Counted from the stretch's first letter, positions 48,949 through 57,121 are shown. The stretch is 64,000 bases of DNA from an uncultured Prevotellaceae bacterium (GCA_902778535.1 CACYYG010000019.1:46819-110818), one strand, 5' to 3'. Notes: a model not told the origin generated them from the letters alone. Made by a program: numbers and translations.

Positions 48949-48956
48949 CAAAGTTA
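48949..48956 (-). promoter_or_regulatory. -7 box TAACTTTG of aldo/keto reductase operon
   Basis: TAACTTTG on the minus strand, 34 bp before the ATG at 48915. It overlaps the edge of the divergent promoter module at 48967-49040. Confidence 0.65.
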
Positions 48957-48966
48957 ATAAAAAAAC

Positions 48967-49040
48967 GATACTTTCGCTCAAAAGAACAAAAGAAAATCGC
49001 AATTTTCTTTTGTTCTTTTCTCGCTTATTAGTACCTTTGC
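48967..49040 (+). promoter_or_regulatory. Promoter module P3 with perfect inverted repeat
   Basis: The -7 box TACCTTTG is at 49032-49039. Upstream are CTCGCTTATT and a perfect inverted repeat with 15-bp arms (48983-48997 and 49002-49016; AGAACAAAAGAAAAT and its complement), then a GATACTTTCGCTC block. The layout matches the modules at 57894-57966 and 28965-29037. Confidence 0.75.
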
Positions 49041-49076
49041 ACCACAAAAAGACCAAAACAAACAATAAATAATACT

Positions 49077-49232
49077 ATGGCAAAGAAAGAAAAAGAGAAG
49101 AAGATGAACGCGAAGCAGAAGGCTTACGCGAAGAAACAGGAAGAAGGCGGCAAGAAGGTGGTGGCCTGGATTATCGGTGTCTTCGTGGCTATGGCCGTCT
49201 TCTACGTGGCTTATCTGGCAATTACAGCGTAA
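49077..49232 (+). CDS. 51-residue single-pass membrane protein
   Basis: MAKKEKEKKMNAKQKAYAKK begins a Lys-rich N-terminus of ~27 residues, followed by one hydrophobic helix (VVAWIIGVFVAMAVFYVAYLAI) that reaches the C-terminus. This is a tail-anchored type topology with the basic part in the cytoplasm. It has a strong promoter 37 bp upstream and the CYTH gene starts 6 bp after its stop, so both are one transcript. No family recognised. Confidence 0.7.
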   Translation: MAKKEKEKKMNAKQKAYAKKQEEGGKKVVAWIIGVFVAMAVFYVAYLAITA

Positions 49233-49238
49233 GAGCCG

Positions 49239-49721
49239 ATGAGCGGAATGGAGATAGAGCGTAAGTTCCTGGTCAGGAACGACGCTTACCGCCGTCAGGC
49301 TCATGCCAGCAGCCATATCCGCCAAGGCTATATCAGCAGCGGCGGACGATGCACCATTCGTGTGCGCTTGCGCGATGATGAGGCTTTTCTTACCATTAAG
49401 AGCCCGTCGATGGATGGAGGATTGAGCCGTTATGAGTTCGAGAAATCCATCACTCTCGACGAGGCTGAGCACTTAATGCTGCTCTGCGAGCCGGGCATCA
49501 TCGACAAGACGCGCTATCTGGTACGTAGCGGTGAGCACATCTTCGAGGTGGATGAGTTTCACGGCGACAACGAAGGACTGGTGGTGGCCGAAGTGGAGCT
49601 GCATGCTGCCGACGAGTCTTACTCAAAGCCCGACTTTATTGGTGACGAGGTGACGGGCGACCGCCGCTATTATAACTCTCATCTGCGCCGCCATCCCTAC
49701 TGTGAGTGGAAGAATGGCTGA
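49239..49721 (+). CDS. CYTH-domain protein, inorganic triphosphatase/adenylate-cyclase-like
   Basis: 160 residues. The CYTH signature MEIERKFLV (ExExK) stands at the N-terminus; paired basic and acidic strands follow (CTIRVRLRDDEAFLTIKSP, YEFEKSITLDEAEHL, VDEFHGDNEGLVVAEVEL). The tunnel fold binds triphosphates with a metal; small bacterial members are mostly triphosphatases. ATG 49239 or 49248 may be the start. It ends before a strong terminator shared with the convergent HU gene. Confidence 0.9.
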   Translation: MSGMEIERKFLVRNDAYRRQAHASSHIRQGYISSGGRCTIRVRLRDDEAFLTIKSPSMDGGLSRYEFEKSITLDEAEHLMLLCEPGIIDKTRYLVRSGEHIFEVDEFHGDNEGLVVAEVELHAADESYSKPDFIGDEVTGDRRYYNSHLRRHPYCEWKNG

Positions 49722-49755
49722 TACGTCTATTCTTCTATTTTGGTAATTACACAAC

Positions 49756-49802
49756 AAAAAACAGACTCCGTCAGTGCGAACACCGACGGAGTCTGTTTTT
49801 TT
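49756..49802. terminator. Bidirectional terminator between CYTH and HU genes
   Basis: Stem AACAGACTCCGTC/GACGGAGTCTGTT with A and T runs on either side, so it can work on both strands. Confidence 0.92.
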
Positions 49803-49817
49803 AATTCCCTATTATTC

Positions 49818-50090
49818 TTAGTTTAGTGCGTCAGCCAGCTCAGCACCAGCCTTGAACTTCACCACCTTCTTGGCCTGGATGGTAATCTTCTGCTTCGTTG
49901 AGGGGTTGATGCCCTCGCGAGCGGGACGCTCGTTCACGCCGAATGTACCGAAGCCAATCAGAGCGACCTTGTCGCCGGCAATCAGAGCTTCCTTCATTGC
50001 TGCAACAGCGGCCTCGAGAGCCTTCTTTGCGTCAACCTTGGTGATGGATGCACCAGCTGCAATCTTCTCTACTAATTCTGTCTTGTTCAT
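49818..50090 (-). CDS. HU-type DNA-binding protein
   Basis: 90 residues, the standard HU length. MNKTELVEKIAAGASITKVDAKKALEA, the conserved GFGTFGVNERPAREGINPSTKQ arm, and AKKVVKFKAGAELADALN are typical. HU binds and bends DNA without strong sequence preference and helps form the nucleoid. Monocistronic with a TATATTTG box. Confidence 0.96.
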   Translation of the reverse strand: MNKTELVEKIAAGASITKVDAKKALEAAVAAMKEALIAGDKVALIGFGTFGVNERPAREGINPSTKQKITIQAKKVVKFKAGAELADALN

Positions 50091-50157
50091 AATAAAAAGG
50101 TTTTAAAAAATAGTTATAAATAAAGGTTTTATCGATTCATAAGTCCGTATTTGGTTG

Positions 50158-50165
50158 CAAATATA
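50158..50165 (-). promoter_or_regulatory. -7 box TATATTTG of HU gene
   Basis: TATATTTG on the minus strand followed by CAACC, 67 bp before the HU ATG. Confidence 0.6.
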
Positions 50166-50270
50166 GGGGAAAGTTTTCATAAAACAAACAAAAATTCAGA
50201 AAAAATCACTTTTTTATTGAAAAAAAGTTGCTTTTACCCTGATTTTCTACTGTAAAACAGATAATTTTCG

Positions 50271-50278
50271 TAATTTTG
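50271..50278 (+). promoter_or_regulatory. -7 box TAATTTTG of rhomboid gene
   Basis: TAATTTTG on the plus strand, 57 bp before the ATG at 50336. Confidence 0.6.
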
Positions 50279-50335
50279 CGCCCAAATTAGCAAATAAACC
50301 GAATATTGTAAACACGTAAATCGTAGATACAAAAG

Positions 50336-51298
50336 ATGTTCCGTAATATACCGACAGTAACCAAGAATCTGCTGCTCATCAATATAGTGGTGTTTCTGGC
50401 AGCACTGGTCTTCAAGCAGCAGTTTGATTTGGAACGCTGGGGCAGCCTCCACTTCTTCATGGCGCCCGACTTCAATGTGTGGCAGCTCATCACCTACCAG
50501 TTTCTGCATGGCAGTTTCCCACACCTTTTCTTCAATATGTTTGCCCTGTGGATGTTCGGTTGTGTTATTGAGCGTGTCTGGGGATCGAAAAAGTTTCTCT
50601 TCTATTATCTAGTTTGCGGCATCGGTGCCGGTCTGTGTCAGGAATTGGTGCAGTACATCGAGTGTTCATCGCAGGGGCTGCTTGCCATGAGCGATACCGA
50701 CCTGACACCTTTCACCGTGGAAACCAACATGGGCCGCATGCAGATTCCTGTAGGGCTCTATATCAACAACTGGCTGAATACCATTGGTGCCTCGGGAGCG
50801 GTCTACGGCATCCTCCTCGCCTTCGGTATGACTTTCCCCAACGAGCGTATTTTTGTATTCCCGCTTCCTGTACCTATTAAAGCCAAGTGGTTCATCTGCA
50901 TATATGCTGCCCTTGAACTGATTCTTGCCTACAGTTCAAGCGGCGACGGAGTGGCCCACGTTGCTCATTTGGGTGGCATGCTCTTTGGCTTGTTGCTCAT
51001 CCTCTACTGGCGTAAGCACCCGGGCAATACGTTCAACATCGGAAACGGACGGCAGTTTTTCGAGAACATGAAGCGCAACTTTGAATCACGCCAAAAACAG
51101 AAGACTGAGCAGCGCACCACCGATACGCGACAAGCTGGTTTCGGCCCTACGCGTGAGGACGACATGGAATACAATGCGAAGAAAAAGGCCCGGCAGGCTG
51201 AGATAGACGCTATTCTTGACAAGATTCGCAAGAGTGGCTATGACAGCCTGACCAAGGACGAGAAGCAGCGTCTTTTTGAAGCCAGTCGCGAGCGTTGA
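50336..51298 (+). CDS. Rhomboid-family intramembrane serine protease
   Basis: 320 residues. Six or so helices with the catalytic Ser in TIGASGAVYG (S153) and His in AHLGG (H211), plus the FLHGSFPHLFFNMFALW segment of the family. Rhomboids cut membrane proteins inside the bilayer. After the last helix come ~90 charged residues (RNFESRQKQKTEQRT ... KSGYDSLTKDEKQRLFEASRER), a tail commonly seen on Bacteroidota rhomboids. The EEP gene starts 25 bp downstream. Confidence 0.93.
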   Translation: MFRNIPTVTKNLLLINIVVFLAALVFKQQFDLERWGSLHFFMAPDFNVWQLITYQFLHGSFPHLFFNMFALWMFGCVIERVWGSKKFLFYYLVCGIGAGLCQELVQYIECSSQGLLAMSDTDLTPFTVETNMGRMQIPVGLYINNWLNTIGASGAVYGILLAFGMTFPNERIFVFPLPVPIKAKWFICIYAALELILAYSSSGDGVAHVAHLGGMLFGLLLILYWRKHPGNTFNIGNGRQFFENMKRNFESRQKQKTEQRTTDTRQAGFGPTREDDMEYNAKKKARQAEIDAILDKIRKSGYDSLTKDEKQRLFEASRER

Positions 51299-51323
51299 AA
51301 AAGGTAAATAGCTCAAGCTAAAG

Positions 51324-52397
51324 GTGGTCAAGAGTATTCTTAAGAATGTGTTTACTGGTGCCAGCGCTGCCACTGCGGCGATGTTGGTGCTGGTAGCCTA
51401 CAGCGACCATTTCGACCCTGAGAGCCATCCTATCCTTGGCTGCGCAGGTTTGGTGTTCCCCTTCTTTCTCCTTGCCAACCTGCTCGTCCTCGTGATGTGG
51501 ATCATCATCAACTGGCGGCGGGCATGGATTCCACTTGTTGCTTACCTGCTCGTCATTCCCGCCATCCGCGTCTACGTCCCTCTGAACTTCACTCACGAAC
51601 CGCCGGCAGGAAGTCTGAAAATTATTTCCTACAACGTCGACTGCTTCTACGAGGTGAAAGAATCGCCCAATTCACAGGTGCTTATTTTCAACTACCTCAA
51701 GCAGCAGAATGCCGACATCGTCTGCCTGCAGGAAGACGTCGCCACCAAGCCCGACACTGCCTTCCTCCTCTCAAAGCTCTATCCCTACAACGATACCGTG
51801 CAGATGAACAAAAGGTCGTCCGTCTACATCAATGCCGTGGGAATACATTCGCGCTATCCTATACTGAGAAAGGAGAAGCTACCCGTCGAGTCGCAGGCCA
51901 ACGGTGCTGCCGCCTTCTTTTTACAGATAGGGAACGATACCGTCTGTGTCATCAATTTCCACCTTGAGTCCACCCATCTCTCAAAAAGTGACCGTCAACG
52001 CTACAACGATATGCTCAGCGGAGACATGGACAGCCGGCAGGCTCAAGCCGAGACACGGTTCATCATAGGAAAACTTGCTACTGCTATGGCCAAGCGGGCC
52101 CGTCAGGCCGACATTGTTCATGATTACATTGAGCGCCACCGCAGCTATCCGCTCATTGTCTGTGGCGACATGAACGACACACCCATCTCCTATGTCAGGC
52201 GTACCATTGCCCAAGGCCTCACCGACGCTTATGTGGAAAGCGGCTGTGGCCTTGGCTTTACCTACCGCAGAAAGGGCTTCCGTTTCCGCATCGACAACAT
52301 CCTCAGCTCTTCACATTACACTCCCTACAACTGCTACGTGGACAACGACATAGAAGCAAGCGACCATTATCCCGTCATCAGCTGGCTTCATCGCTAA
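51324..52397 (+). CDS. Membrane-anchored endonuclease/exonuclease/phosphatase-family protein
   Basis: 357 residues. Three N-terminal helices (about 10-95) anchor an EEP domain: KIISYNVDCFYEV, ADIVCLQEDV (metal-binding Glu), NFHLESTHLS, VCGDMNDTP and the catalytic ASDHYPVI. The layout suggests an extracytoplasmic phosphodiesterase or phosphatase acting on DNA, nucleotides or lipids. It starts at a GTG; no good ATG fits. Probably cotranscribed with the rhomboid gene. Palindrome array A5 begins 98 bp after its stop. Confidence 0.85.
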   Translation: MVKSILKNVFTGASAATAAMLVLVAYSDHFDPESHPILGCAGLVFPFFLLANLLVLVMWIIINWRRAWIPLVAYLLVIPAIRVYVPLNFTHEPPAGSLKIISYNVDCFYEVKESPNSQVLIFNYLKQQNADIVCLQEDVATKPDTAFLLSKLYPYNDTVQMNKRSSVYINAVGIHSRYPILRKEKLPVESQANGAAAFFLQIGNDTVCVINFHLESTHLSKSDRQRYNDMLSGDMDSRQAQAETRFIIGKLATAMAKRARQADIVHDYIERHRSYPLIVCGDMNDTPISYVRRTIAQGLTDAYVESGCGLGFTYRRKGFRFRIDNILSSSHYTPYNCYVDNDIEASDHYPVISWLHR

Positions 52398-52495
52398 CAC
52401 CTGTTGAGTGTACTGCCTCTTCCGTTATATCATACAGCTTTCGCGTGTGTAAACTGAACACAAGGACGCGTAATTGTTAACAAAAGAAAATTTTA

Positions 52496-52556
52496 GTAAC
52501 CCACGTGGTTACTGTCAGTAACCCGCGTGGTTACGGGCAGTAACCCACGTGGTTAC
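52496..52556. repeat. Palindrome array A5, three 17-bp units at 22-bp period
   Basis: Units start at 52496, 52518 and 52540, all in the GTAACCCACGTGGTTAC orientation (the middle core is CGCGT), with spacers TGTCA and GGGCA. It lies in a 519-bp gap between the EEP and GH105 genes that also holds tRNA-Lys; nothing else is seen in the first 98 bp of that gap. Confidence 0.95.
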
Positions 52557-52663
52557 TGTTTTATCCCACAGCGTAATTTTTGACTGAACAACACATGGAG
52601 TTTTATCTGACCGCAACGTCGAACAGCGGCAGAGCCAGGGCGGCGCAGAAACTTGAATTATAT

Positions 52664-52695
52664 AAAAAAAACGACAAACTGGGTTAGTCTGCCGT
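52664..52695 (-). terminator. Terminator after tRNA-Lys
   Basis: On the minus strand a 10-bp stem ACGGCAGACT/AGTTTGTCGT (two G-U pairs) is followed by a run of T. It is 14 bp past the tRNA. Confidence 0.8.
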
Positions 52696-52708
52696 TTTCT
52701 TAGCTTTG

Positions 52709-52781
52709 TACACCCGCAGGGGCTCGAACCCTGGACACCCTGATTAAGAGTCAGGTGCTCTACCAACTGAGCTACGGGTGC
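52709..52781 (-). tRNA. tRNA-Lys (anticodon CTT)
   Basis: Cloverleaf on the minus strand: acceptor GCACCCG/CGGGTGT (first pair G-U), D-arm GCTC...GAGC, anticodon stem CTGA/TCAG with loop containing CTT, and T-arm CAGGG...CCCTG with TTCGAG-type loop. 73 nt; CCA is not encoded, unlike the CAT tRNA at 30.6 kb. Confidence 0.95.
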
Positions 52782-52803
52782 ATTGTCGCTGTTTTTGCGG
52801 CTG

Positions 52804-52811
52804 CAAAGTTA
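52804..52811 (-). promoter_or_regulatory. -7 box TAACTTTG of tRNA-Lys
   Basis: TAACTTTG on the minus strand followed by CAGCCG, 23 bp before the tRNA 5' end. Confidence 0.7.
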
Positions 52812-52873
52812 CTGCTTTTTTCCGTCACTGACAAATTTTGTACCTTCTTTTTTCTTTTTCCTGTTTTTTTTCG

Positions 52874-52881
52874 TACCTTTG
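52874..52881 (+). promoter_or_regulatory. -7 box TACCTTTG of GH105 gene
   Basis: TACCTTTG on the plus strand, 36 bp before the ATG, after a T-rich stretch CTTTTTCCTGTTTTTTTTCG. Confidence 0.75.
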
Positions 52882-52916
52882 CCAGCACAATTCGCAATTA
52901 CTAACAGCCTTGAAAA

Positions 52917-54083
52917 ATGAAATCAGTCCGAATCCTTACCGCAATGCTTGGTATTGCCGCCATGTCGCTGACCGCAACGGCACAGCCAGATGCCAATGAA
53001 GTGCTGGGCGTGGCCCAACGCGTGAACAACTACTTTATGCAGAAGTATGAAGACCCCACCGTGCCAACCAACGTGAACAAAATCAGGCCCAGCAACCTCT
53101 GGACGCGCGCCGTCTATTACGAGGGACTGATGGCCTTGCATCACGTTGACCCGCAGCAGCGCTATATCGATTACGCCACGACGTGGGCCGATTTCCACCA
53201 GTGGTCACCGCGCAACGGCATCAATACCTGTGATGCCGACGATCAGTGCTGTGGCCAGACCTACGTGGAGTTGCTCCCCTATACTGGCCGGTGTCGTGCC
53301 AAGGACTATGTGCTTGACTGCAAGGAATTAAATAATATACGCGCAAACCTGGCTCATCAGATGCAGACGCCGAATCCCAAGAACGGCTCGCTCTACGGCT
53401 GGTGGACATGGATTGATGCCATACAGATGGCCATGCCGCTCTACATGCAGATGTATTCGTTGACAGGCGATAAACAGTATCTCGACCACGCGATGAAAAT
53501 GTATCGCTGGACACGCAACGACTGCGGCGGTGGCCTGTTCAACGTGAAGGAAGGCTTGTGGTGGCGCGATGCCGACTATGTGCCGCCTTACAAAGAACCC
53601 GACGGCCAGCAGTGCTACTGGAGCCGCGGCAATGGCTGGGTATATGCCGCCCTTGTGCGCTGTATGAACGTTTTGCCGAAGAAGTCGAAGGCTTACAAAG
53701 AACTGAAAAAGGACTTCCTGCTGATGAGTGAGGGCTTGCTGAAGTGCCAGCGTGAGGACGGCTTCTGGAATCCCAGCCTTGTCTCAACCAACTATGCTAT
53801 GCCTGAGACCAGCGGCACGTCGCTTTTCCTCTACGGCATGGCCTGGGGCATCCGCCAGGGCTATCTCAAAGCCGACGTCTACCGTCCTGCGTGTGACAAG
53901 GCGTGGTCGGCAATGGTTCGGGTTGCCGTGCACATCGACGGCTTCCTCGGCTGGATGCAGGGCACGGGCAAGGATCCGTCGGCTGGTCAGCCGTTGAGCT
54001 ATGACAAGATTCCCGATTTCGAGGACTATGGCACGGGATGCTTCCTGCTGGGCGCCACGGAATACTATAAATTGCTAAAGTAA
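52917..54083 (+). CDS. Secreted GH105 unsaturated rhamnogalacturonyl hydrolase
   Basis: 388 residues with signal peptide (KSVRILTAMLGIAAMSLTATA). The (alpha/alpha)6 barrel of GH105 (YteR type) is shown by NLWTRAVYYEGLMALHHVDP, NTCDADDQCCGQTYVEL with the expected aspartates, WWTWIDAIQMAMPLY, YWSRGNGWVYAALV and PETSGTSLFLYGMAWGIRQGYL. The enzyme removes the unsaturated galacturonyl end left by rhamnogalacturonan lyases, so it should work on products of the PL11 enzyme encoded at 14.6-17.4 kb. It stands alone with its own promoter. Confidence 0.94.
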   Translation: MKSVRILTAMLGIAAMSLTATAQPDANEVLGVAQRVNNYFMQKYEDPTVPTNVNKIRPSNLWTRAVYYEGLMALHHVDPQQRYIDYATTWADFHQWSPRNGINTCDADDQCCGQTYVELLPYTGRCRAKDYVLDCKELNNIRANLAHQMQTPNPKNGSLYGWWTWIDAIQMAMPLYMQMYSLTGDKQYLDHAMKMYRWTRNDCGGGLFNVKEGLWWRDADYVPPYKEPDGQQCYWSRGNGWVYAALVRCMNVLPKKSKAYKELKKDFLLMSEGLLKCQREDGFWNPSLVSTNYAMPETSGTSLFLYGMAWGIRQGYLKADVYRPACDKAWSAMVRVAVHIDGFLGWMQGTGKDPSAGQPLSYDKIPDFEDYGTGCFLLGATEYYKLLK

Positions 54084-54170
54084 CGGCCTGTTAGAACCAT
54101 TTAGTATTAAAAAAGCATAAATAAGTGGCAAAATGATGCCAATGTTGTGTCGTGATTTAAAATTAAGCAG

Positions 54171-54178
54171 TAATTTTG
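54171..54178 (+). promoter_or_regulatory. -7 box TAATTTTG of DUF1573 gene
   Basis: TAATTTTG on the plus strand followed by CGTC, 32 bp before the ATG at 54211. Confidence 0.6.
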
Positions 54179-54210
54179 CGTCAAATATCTGAACAAAACA
54201 CAGAAAAGCC

Positions 54211-54594
54211 ATGAAGAAATTATTACTTTTTACCATGTTGCTCATCTGTAGCATGGTTACTGCACAGGCGCAGAAGCCTGCAGAAATCAAGTTCGAAGAG
54301 AGTATTCATCATTTCGGCCAATTCTCGAAGGAAACTCCCAGGCAGTCCTGCACGTTTACCTTCACCAATGTCGGTGAGGAGCCGCTGGTAATCAATCAGG
54401 CCGTTGCCTCATGCGGATGCACTGTTCCCAAGTATTCAAAAGAACCCATCCAGCCGGGCGAGAAGGGTATGATTGAAGTATCATATAATGGTGCAGGCAA
54501 GAGCCTCGGTTTCTTCAAGAAGTCCATTACGGTGAGAACCAACGGTGCCGTAGAACTAACGCGCCTCTACATCGACGGTACAATGACGGAGTAG
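54211..54594 (+). CDS. Secreted DUF1573 protein
   Basis: 127 residues. Signal peptide MKKLLLFTMLLICSMVTAQA, then a single Ig-like DUF1573 domain: IKFEESIHHFGQFSKETPRQSCTFTFTNVGEEPLVINQAVASCGCTVPKYSKEPIQPGE. The CGC motif and beta-sandwich are diagnostic of the family, which is abundant in Bacteroidota and has no firm function. Likely periplasmic. Followed by a strong stem-loop. Confidence 0.92.
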   Translation: MKKLLLFTMLLICSMVTAQAQKPAEIKFEESIHHFGQFSKETPRQSCTFTFTNVGEEPLVINQAVASCGCTVPKYSKEPIQPGEKGMIEVSYNGAGKSLGFFKKSITVRTNGAVELTRLYIDGTMTE

Positions 54595-54613
54595 GGAAGA
54601 ATAAAGAATAGAA

Positions 54614-54681
54614 AGAATAATAGAATAAAAAAGCTGCGCCTCCTGTTTGCGGATGGCGCAGCTTTTTTATTCTATTATTCT
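54614..54681. terminator. Long perfect stem-loop after DUF1573 gene
   Basis: Two 27-bp arms (54614-54640 and 54655-54681), perfectly complementary with a 14-nt loop; the core is AAAAAAGCTGCGCC/GGCGCAGCTTTTTT and the outer part extends to AGAATAAT/ATTATTCT. Much longer than a normal terminator. The 175 bp from here to the rny stop show nothing else. Confidence 0.9.
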
Positions 54682-54856
54682 TTAATTTAAGTTTCGCATT
54701 CGCTTAACTTCGGTAGTTAGAGGTGGTTAGAAGAATTTATCGGCCTTCGACCTTAGAAGTATAGGTCATTTGTTATGGTCTATGAAGGAGTTTTTGCGTA
54801 GCCATCAGTGAAGCAACTATTGACCCATAACTCCCCATAACTTCCTTTTTTAATAA

Positions 54857-56398
54857 TTATTTGGCGTATGCCACGGAGCGGGTTTCGCGGATGACGGTGA
54901 TCTTCACCTGACCGGGATAAGTCATCTCGTTCTGAATCTTCGAAGCAATCTGTCCGCTGAGTGCCTCCGTCTCGGCATCGTCCATCTTGTCGGCACCGAC
55001 GATAACGCGCAACTCACGGCCAGCCTGAATGGCGTAGGTCTTGGTAACGCCGGGATAGCTCATGGCGATGGCCTCCAAGTCGTTGAGACGCTTGATGTAA
55101 GCCTCGACAATCTCGCGTCGTGCACCGGGACGTGCACCGCTGATGGCATCACAAACCTGCACGATGGGAGCGAGCAGCGTCTGCATCTCCATCTCGTCGT
55201 GGTGAGCGCCGATGGCATTGCAGATGTCAGGCTTCTCCTTGTACATCTCGGCAATCTTCGCACCGTAGAGTGCGTGCGGCATCTCGCTCTCCTCGTCGGG
55301 CACCTTGCCTATGTCGTGCAGCAGTCCGGCACGCTTAGCCTTTTTGGGATTAAGGCCTAGCTCGGCGGCCATGACGGCGCAGAGGTTTGCAGTCTCGCGA
55401 GCGTGCTGCAAGAGGTTCTGACCGTAGCTGCTGCGGTACTTCATCTTGCCGATGATGCGGATGAGCTCAGGATGCAGACCGTGGATGCCGAGGTCGATGG
55501 CGGTGCGCTTGCCTGTCTCAATAATCTCGTTGTCAAGCTGCTTCTTCACTTTTGTCACCACCTCCTCGATGCGAGCGGGGTGGATGCGTCCGTCTGCCAC
55601 GAGCTGATGCAGGGCCAGACGGCAGGTCTCGCGGCGCACAGGGTCGAAGCCGCTGATGACGATGGCCTCGGGTGTGTCGTCGACGACGATTTCCACACCG
55701 CAGGCAGCCTCCAGGGCGCGAATGTTGCGACCCTCACGGCCTATGACGCGGCCTTTCACGTCGTCGTTGTCGATGTGGAACACCGACACACTGTTCTCGA
55801 CGGCTGTCTCAGTGGCTACTCGCTGGATGGTTTGGATAACGATCTTCTTAGCCTGAGCATTAGCGTTGAGCTTGGCCTCGTCCATGATTTCATTGATGTA
55901 AGAGGCAGCGGCGGTCTTGGCTTCGTCCTTCAGACTTTCAACAAGGCGGTTGCGGGCTTCCTCGGCGCTCAGACCAGAGAGCTCCTCCAGCTTCTCGCGT
56001 TCCTTCTGCTGCATCTTGCCCAGCTCCTCCTGCTTGAGAGCGAGTGCTTTCTTCTCGTTTTCAATGCGGTTCTGCTGGTTGTCGAGGTCGTTCTTGCGGC
56101 GTCCAAGCTCTTCCTGCTTCTGGTTCAGCGACATTTCGCGCTGCTTCAGCTTGTTCTCGCTCTGCTGGATGTGCTGGTTGCGCTGCTGCACTTCCTTTTC
56201 CAGCTCGCTCTTCTTGTTGAGGAATTTCTCCTTCACCTCGAGCAGTTTCTTTTCCTTGATGACTTCCGCCTCTTTGTTGGCCGAATCAATCATTTCGTTG
56301 TACTTCCCCTTGATGGCCTTGAGGAAGAGAAAGTATCCGCATGCCACGCCAATGATGAGCGCGACAGCGGCCAAAATAATACCAAAAATAAGATCCAT
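54857..56398 (-). CDS. rny: Ribonuclease Y
   Basis: 513 residues. An N-terminal membrane anchor ([24 protein letters not shown]) precedes a long coiled coil (about 30-195, with [20 protein letters not shown]), a KH domain ([21 protein letters not shown]) and an HD domain ([30 protein letters not shown]). RNase Y is the membrane-bound endoribonuclease that starts mRNA decay. Third gene after the coiled-coil protein and zapA; the gap from zapA is 75 bp, so it may be cotranscribed. Confidence 0.97.
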   Translation of the reverse strand: MDLIFGIILAAVALIIGVACGYFLFLKAIKGKYNEMIDSANKEAEVIKEKKLLEVKEKFLNKKSELEKEVQQRNQHIQQSENKLKQREMSLNQKQEELGRRKNDLDNQQNRIENEKKALALKQEELGKMQQKEREKLEELSGLSAEEARNRLVESLKDEAKTAAASYINEIMDEAKLNANAQAKKIVIQTIQRVATETAVENSVSVFHIDNDDVKGRVIGREGRNIRALEAACGVEIVVDDTPEAIVISGFDPVRRETCRLALHQLVADGRIHPARIEEVVTKVKKQLDNEIIETGKRTAIDLGIHGLHPELIRIIGKMKYRSSYGQNLLQHARETANLCAVMAAELGLNPKKAKRAGLLHDIGKVPDEESEMPHALYGAKIAEMYKEKPDICNAIGAHHDEMEMQTLLAPIVQVCDAISGARPGARREIVEAYIKRLNDLEAIAMSYPGVTKTYAIQAGRELRVIVGADKMDDAETEALSGQIASKIQNEMTYPGQVKITVIRETRSVAYAK

Positions 56399-56473
56399 AA
56401 AACAATATATATAGTTGTTAATATTCTCTCGTCCTTAAGCTGTCAGGGCGCAAGGGGTAGGGGTGAGCCGTAC

Positions 56474-56776
56474 TCACTTCATGGCATCCTCTATTTCAGA
56501 AGTCAGCTGGCGGAGAATATTATCGTATGGGGTTGTATCGTTCTTGCCGAGTTCTTTCTCATACCTGAGCGCTATCTCGATGAGGGTCATCAGCGCGATG
56601 GTATGGTCGCTCTTGCGCCCTTTGTAGACCTGTGCGTAGGCCCCGTAGCGCTCGGTGATGAGCTTGGCAGCTGCACGGTAGTACTGCTCATCCTCACGGT
56701 TGTGCAGCACCATTGCAATGTCTTCATCATAGACGTGCAACCTTATATTGAGTTTCTCTTTGCTTTCTTCTGCCAT
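56474..56776 (-). CDS. zapA: Cell division protein ZapA
   Basis: 100 residues. KLNIRLHVYDEDIAMVLHNREDEQYYRAAAKLITERYGAYAQVYKGRKSDHTIALMTLIEIALRYEKEL matches ZapA: a small N-terminal sheet and a C-terminal coiled coil. It cross-links FtsZ filaments at midcell. It starts 29 bp after the small coiled-coil gene. The pair fits a division-ring module. Confidence 0.92.
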   Translation of the reverse strand: MAEESKEKLNIRLHVYDEDIAMVLHNREDEQYYRAAAKLITERYGAYAQVYKGRKSDHTIALMTLIEIALRYEKELGKNDTTPYDNILRQLTSEIEDAMK

Positions 56777-56805
56777 TGCGTTTTTTCTCTTTGGGCTTGT
56801 TCACC

Positions 56806-57102
56806 CTACTTCTCGTCGCTGAGCATGGTGATACACTTGTTGACGCTGCGTATGAGCGATGCTAAGCGTTCCTTGGCTCCGTCAAGGTCGCCGTCGGTAA
56901 TTTCCAACATGCGAGCCGTTTTCAGCGACTGGTAGTCATGCTCCTGTTGAGCCAGCTTAGCCTTCAGCTGGTCGATGATTTGCTCGTTCTCGTCTATCAT
57001 GGCGTAGAGCTCCTGATTCTCCTGTTTCAGCTCCTGGAAACGGAGAATCATTTGCCTGACCCGAGTCTGGAAAACGGCTAAATCTTTCTCGTTCTGGTTC
57101 AT
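56806..57102 (-). CDS. Small coiled-coil protein, zapA partner
   Basis: 98 residues, cytoplasmic. Residues about 8-60 are a heptad coiled coil (FQTRVRQMILRFQELKQENQELYAMIDENEQIIDQLKAKLAQQEHD, seen as regular hydrophobic spacing). It resembles ZapB in size and shape but I do not claim homology. ATG 57102 follows a TACCTTTG box; the longer upstream frame crosses that box. Its position before zapA suggests a division role. Confidence 0.78.
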   Translation of the reverse strand: MNQNEKDLAVFQTRVRQMILRFQELKQENQELYAMIDENEQIIDQLKAKLAQQEHDYQSLKTARMLEITDGDLDGAKERLASLIRSVNKCITMLSDEK

Positions 57103-57121
57103 GGCTACTGATTTTATCCTA

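Noticed and set aside
52515-52766. 83-codon minus-strand frame over tRNA-Lys
   Set aside because: It runs through the tRNA, its terminator and palindrome array A5.
55403-56935. 510-codon open frame antisense to rny and zapA
   Set aside because: It mirrors the codon bias of well-supported genes on the other strand and has no family features; the rny, zapA and coiled-coil genes explain the DNA.
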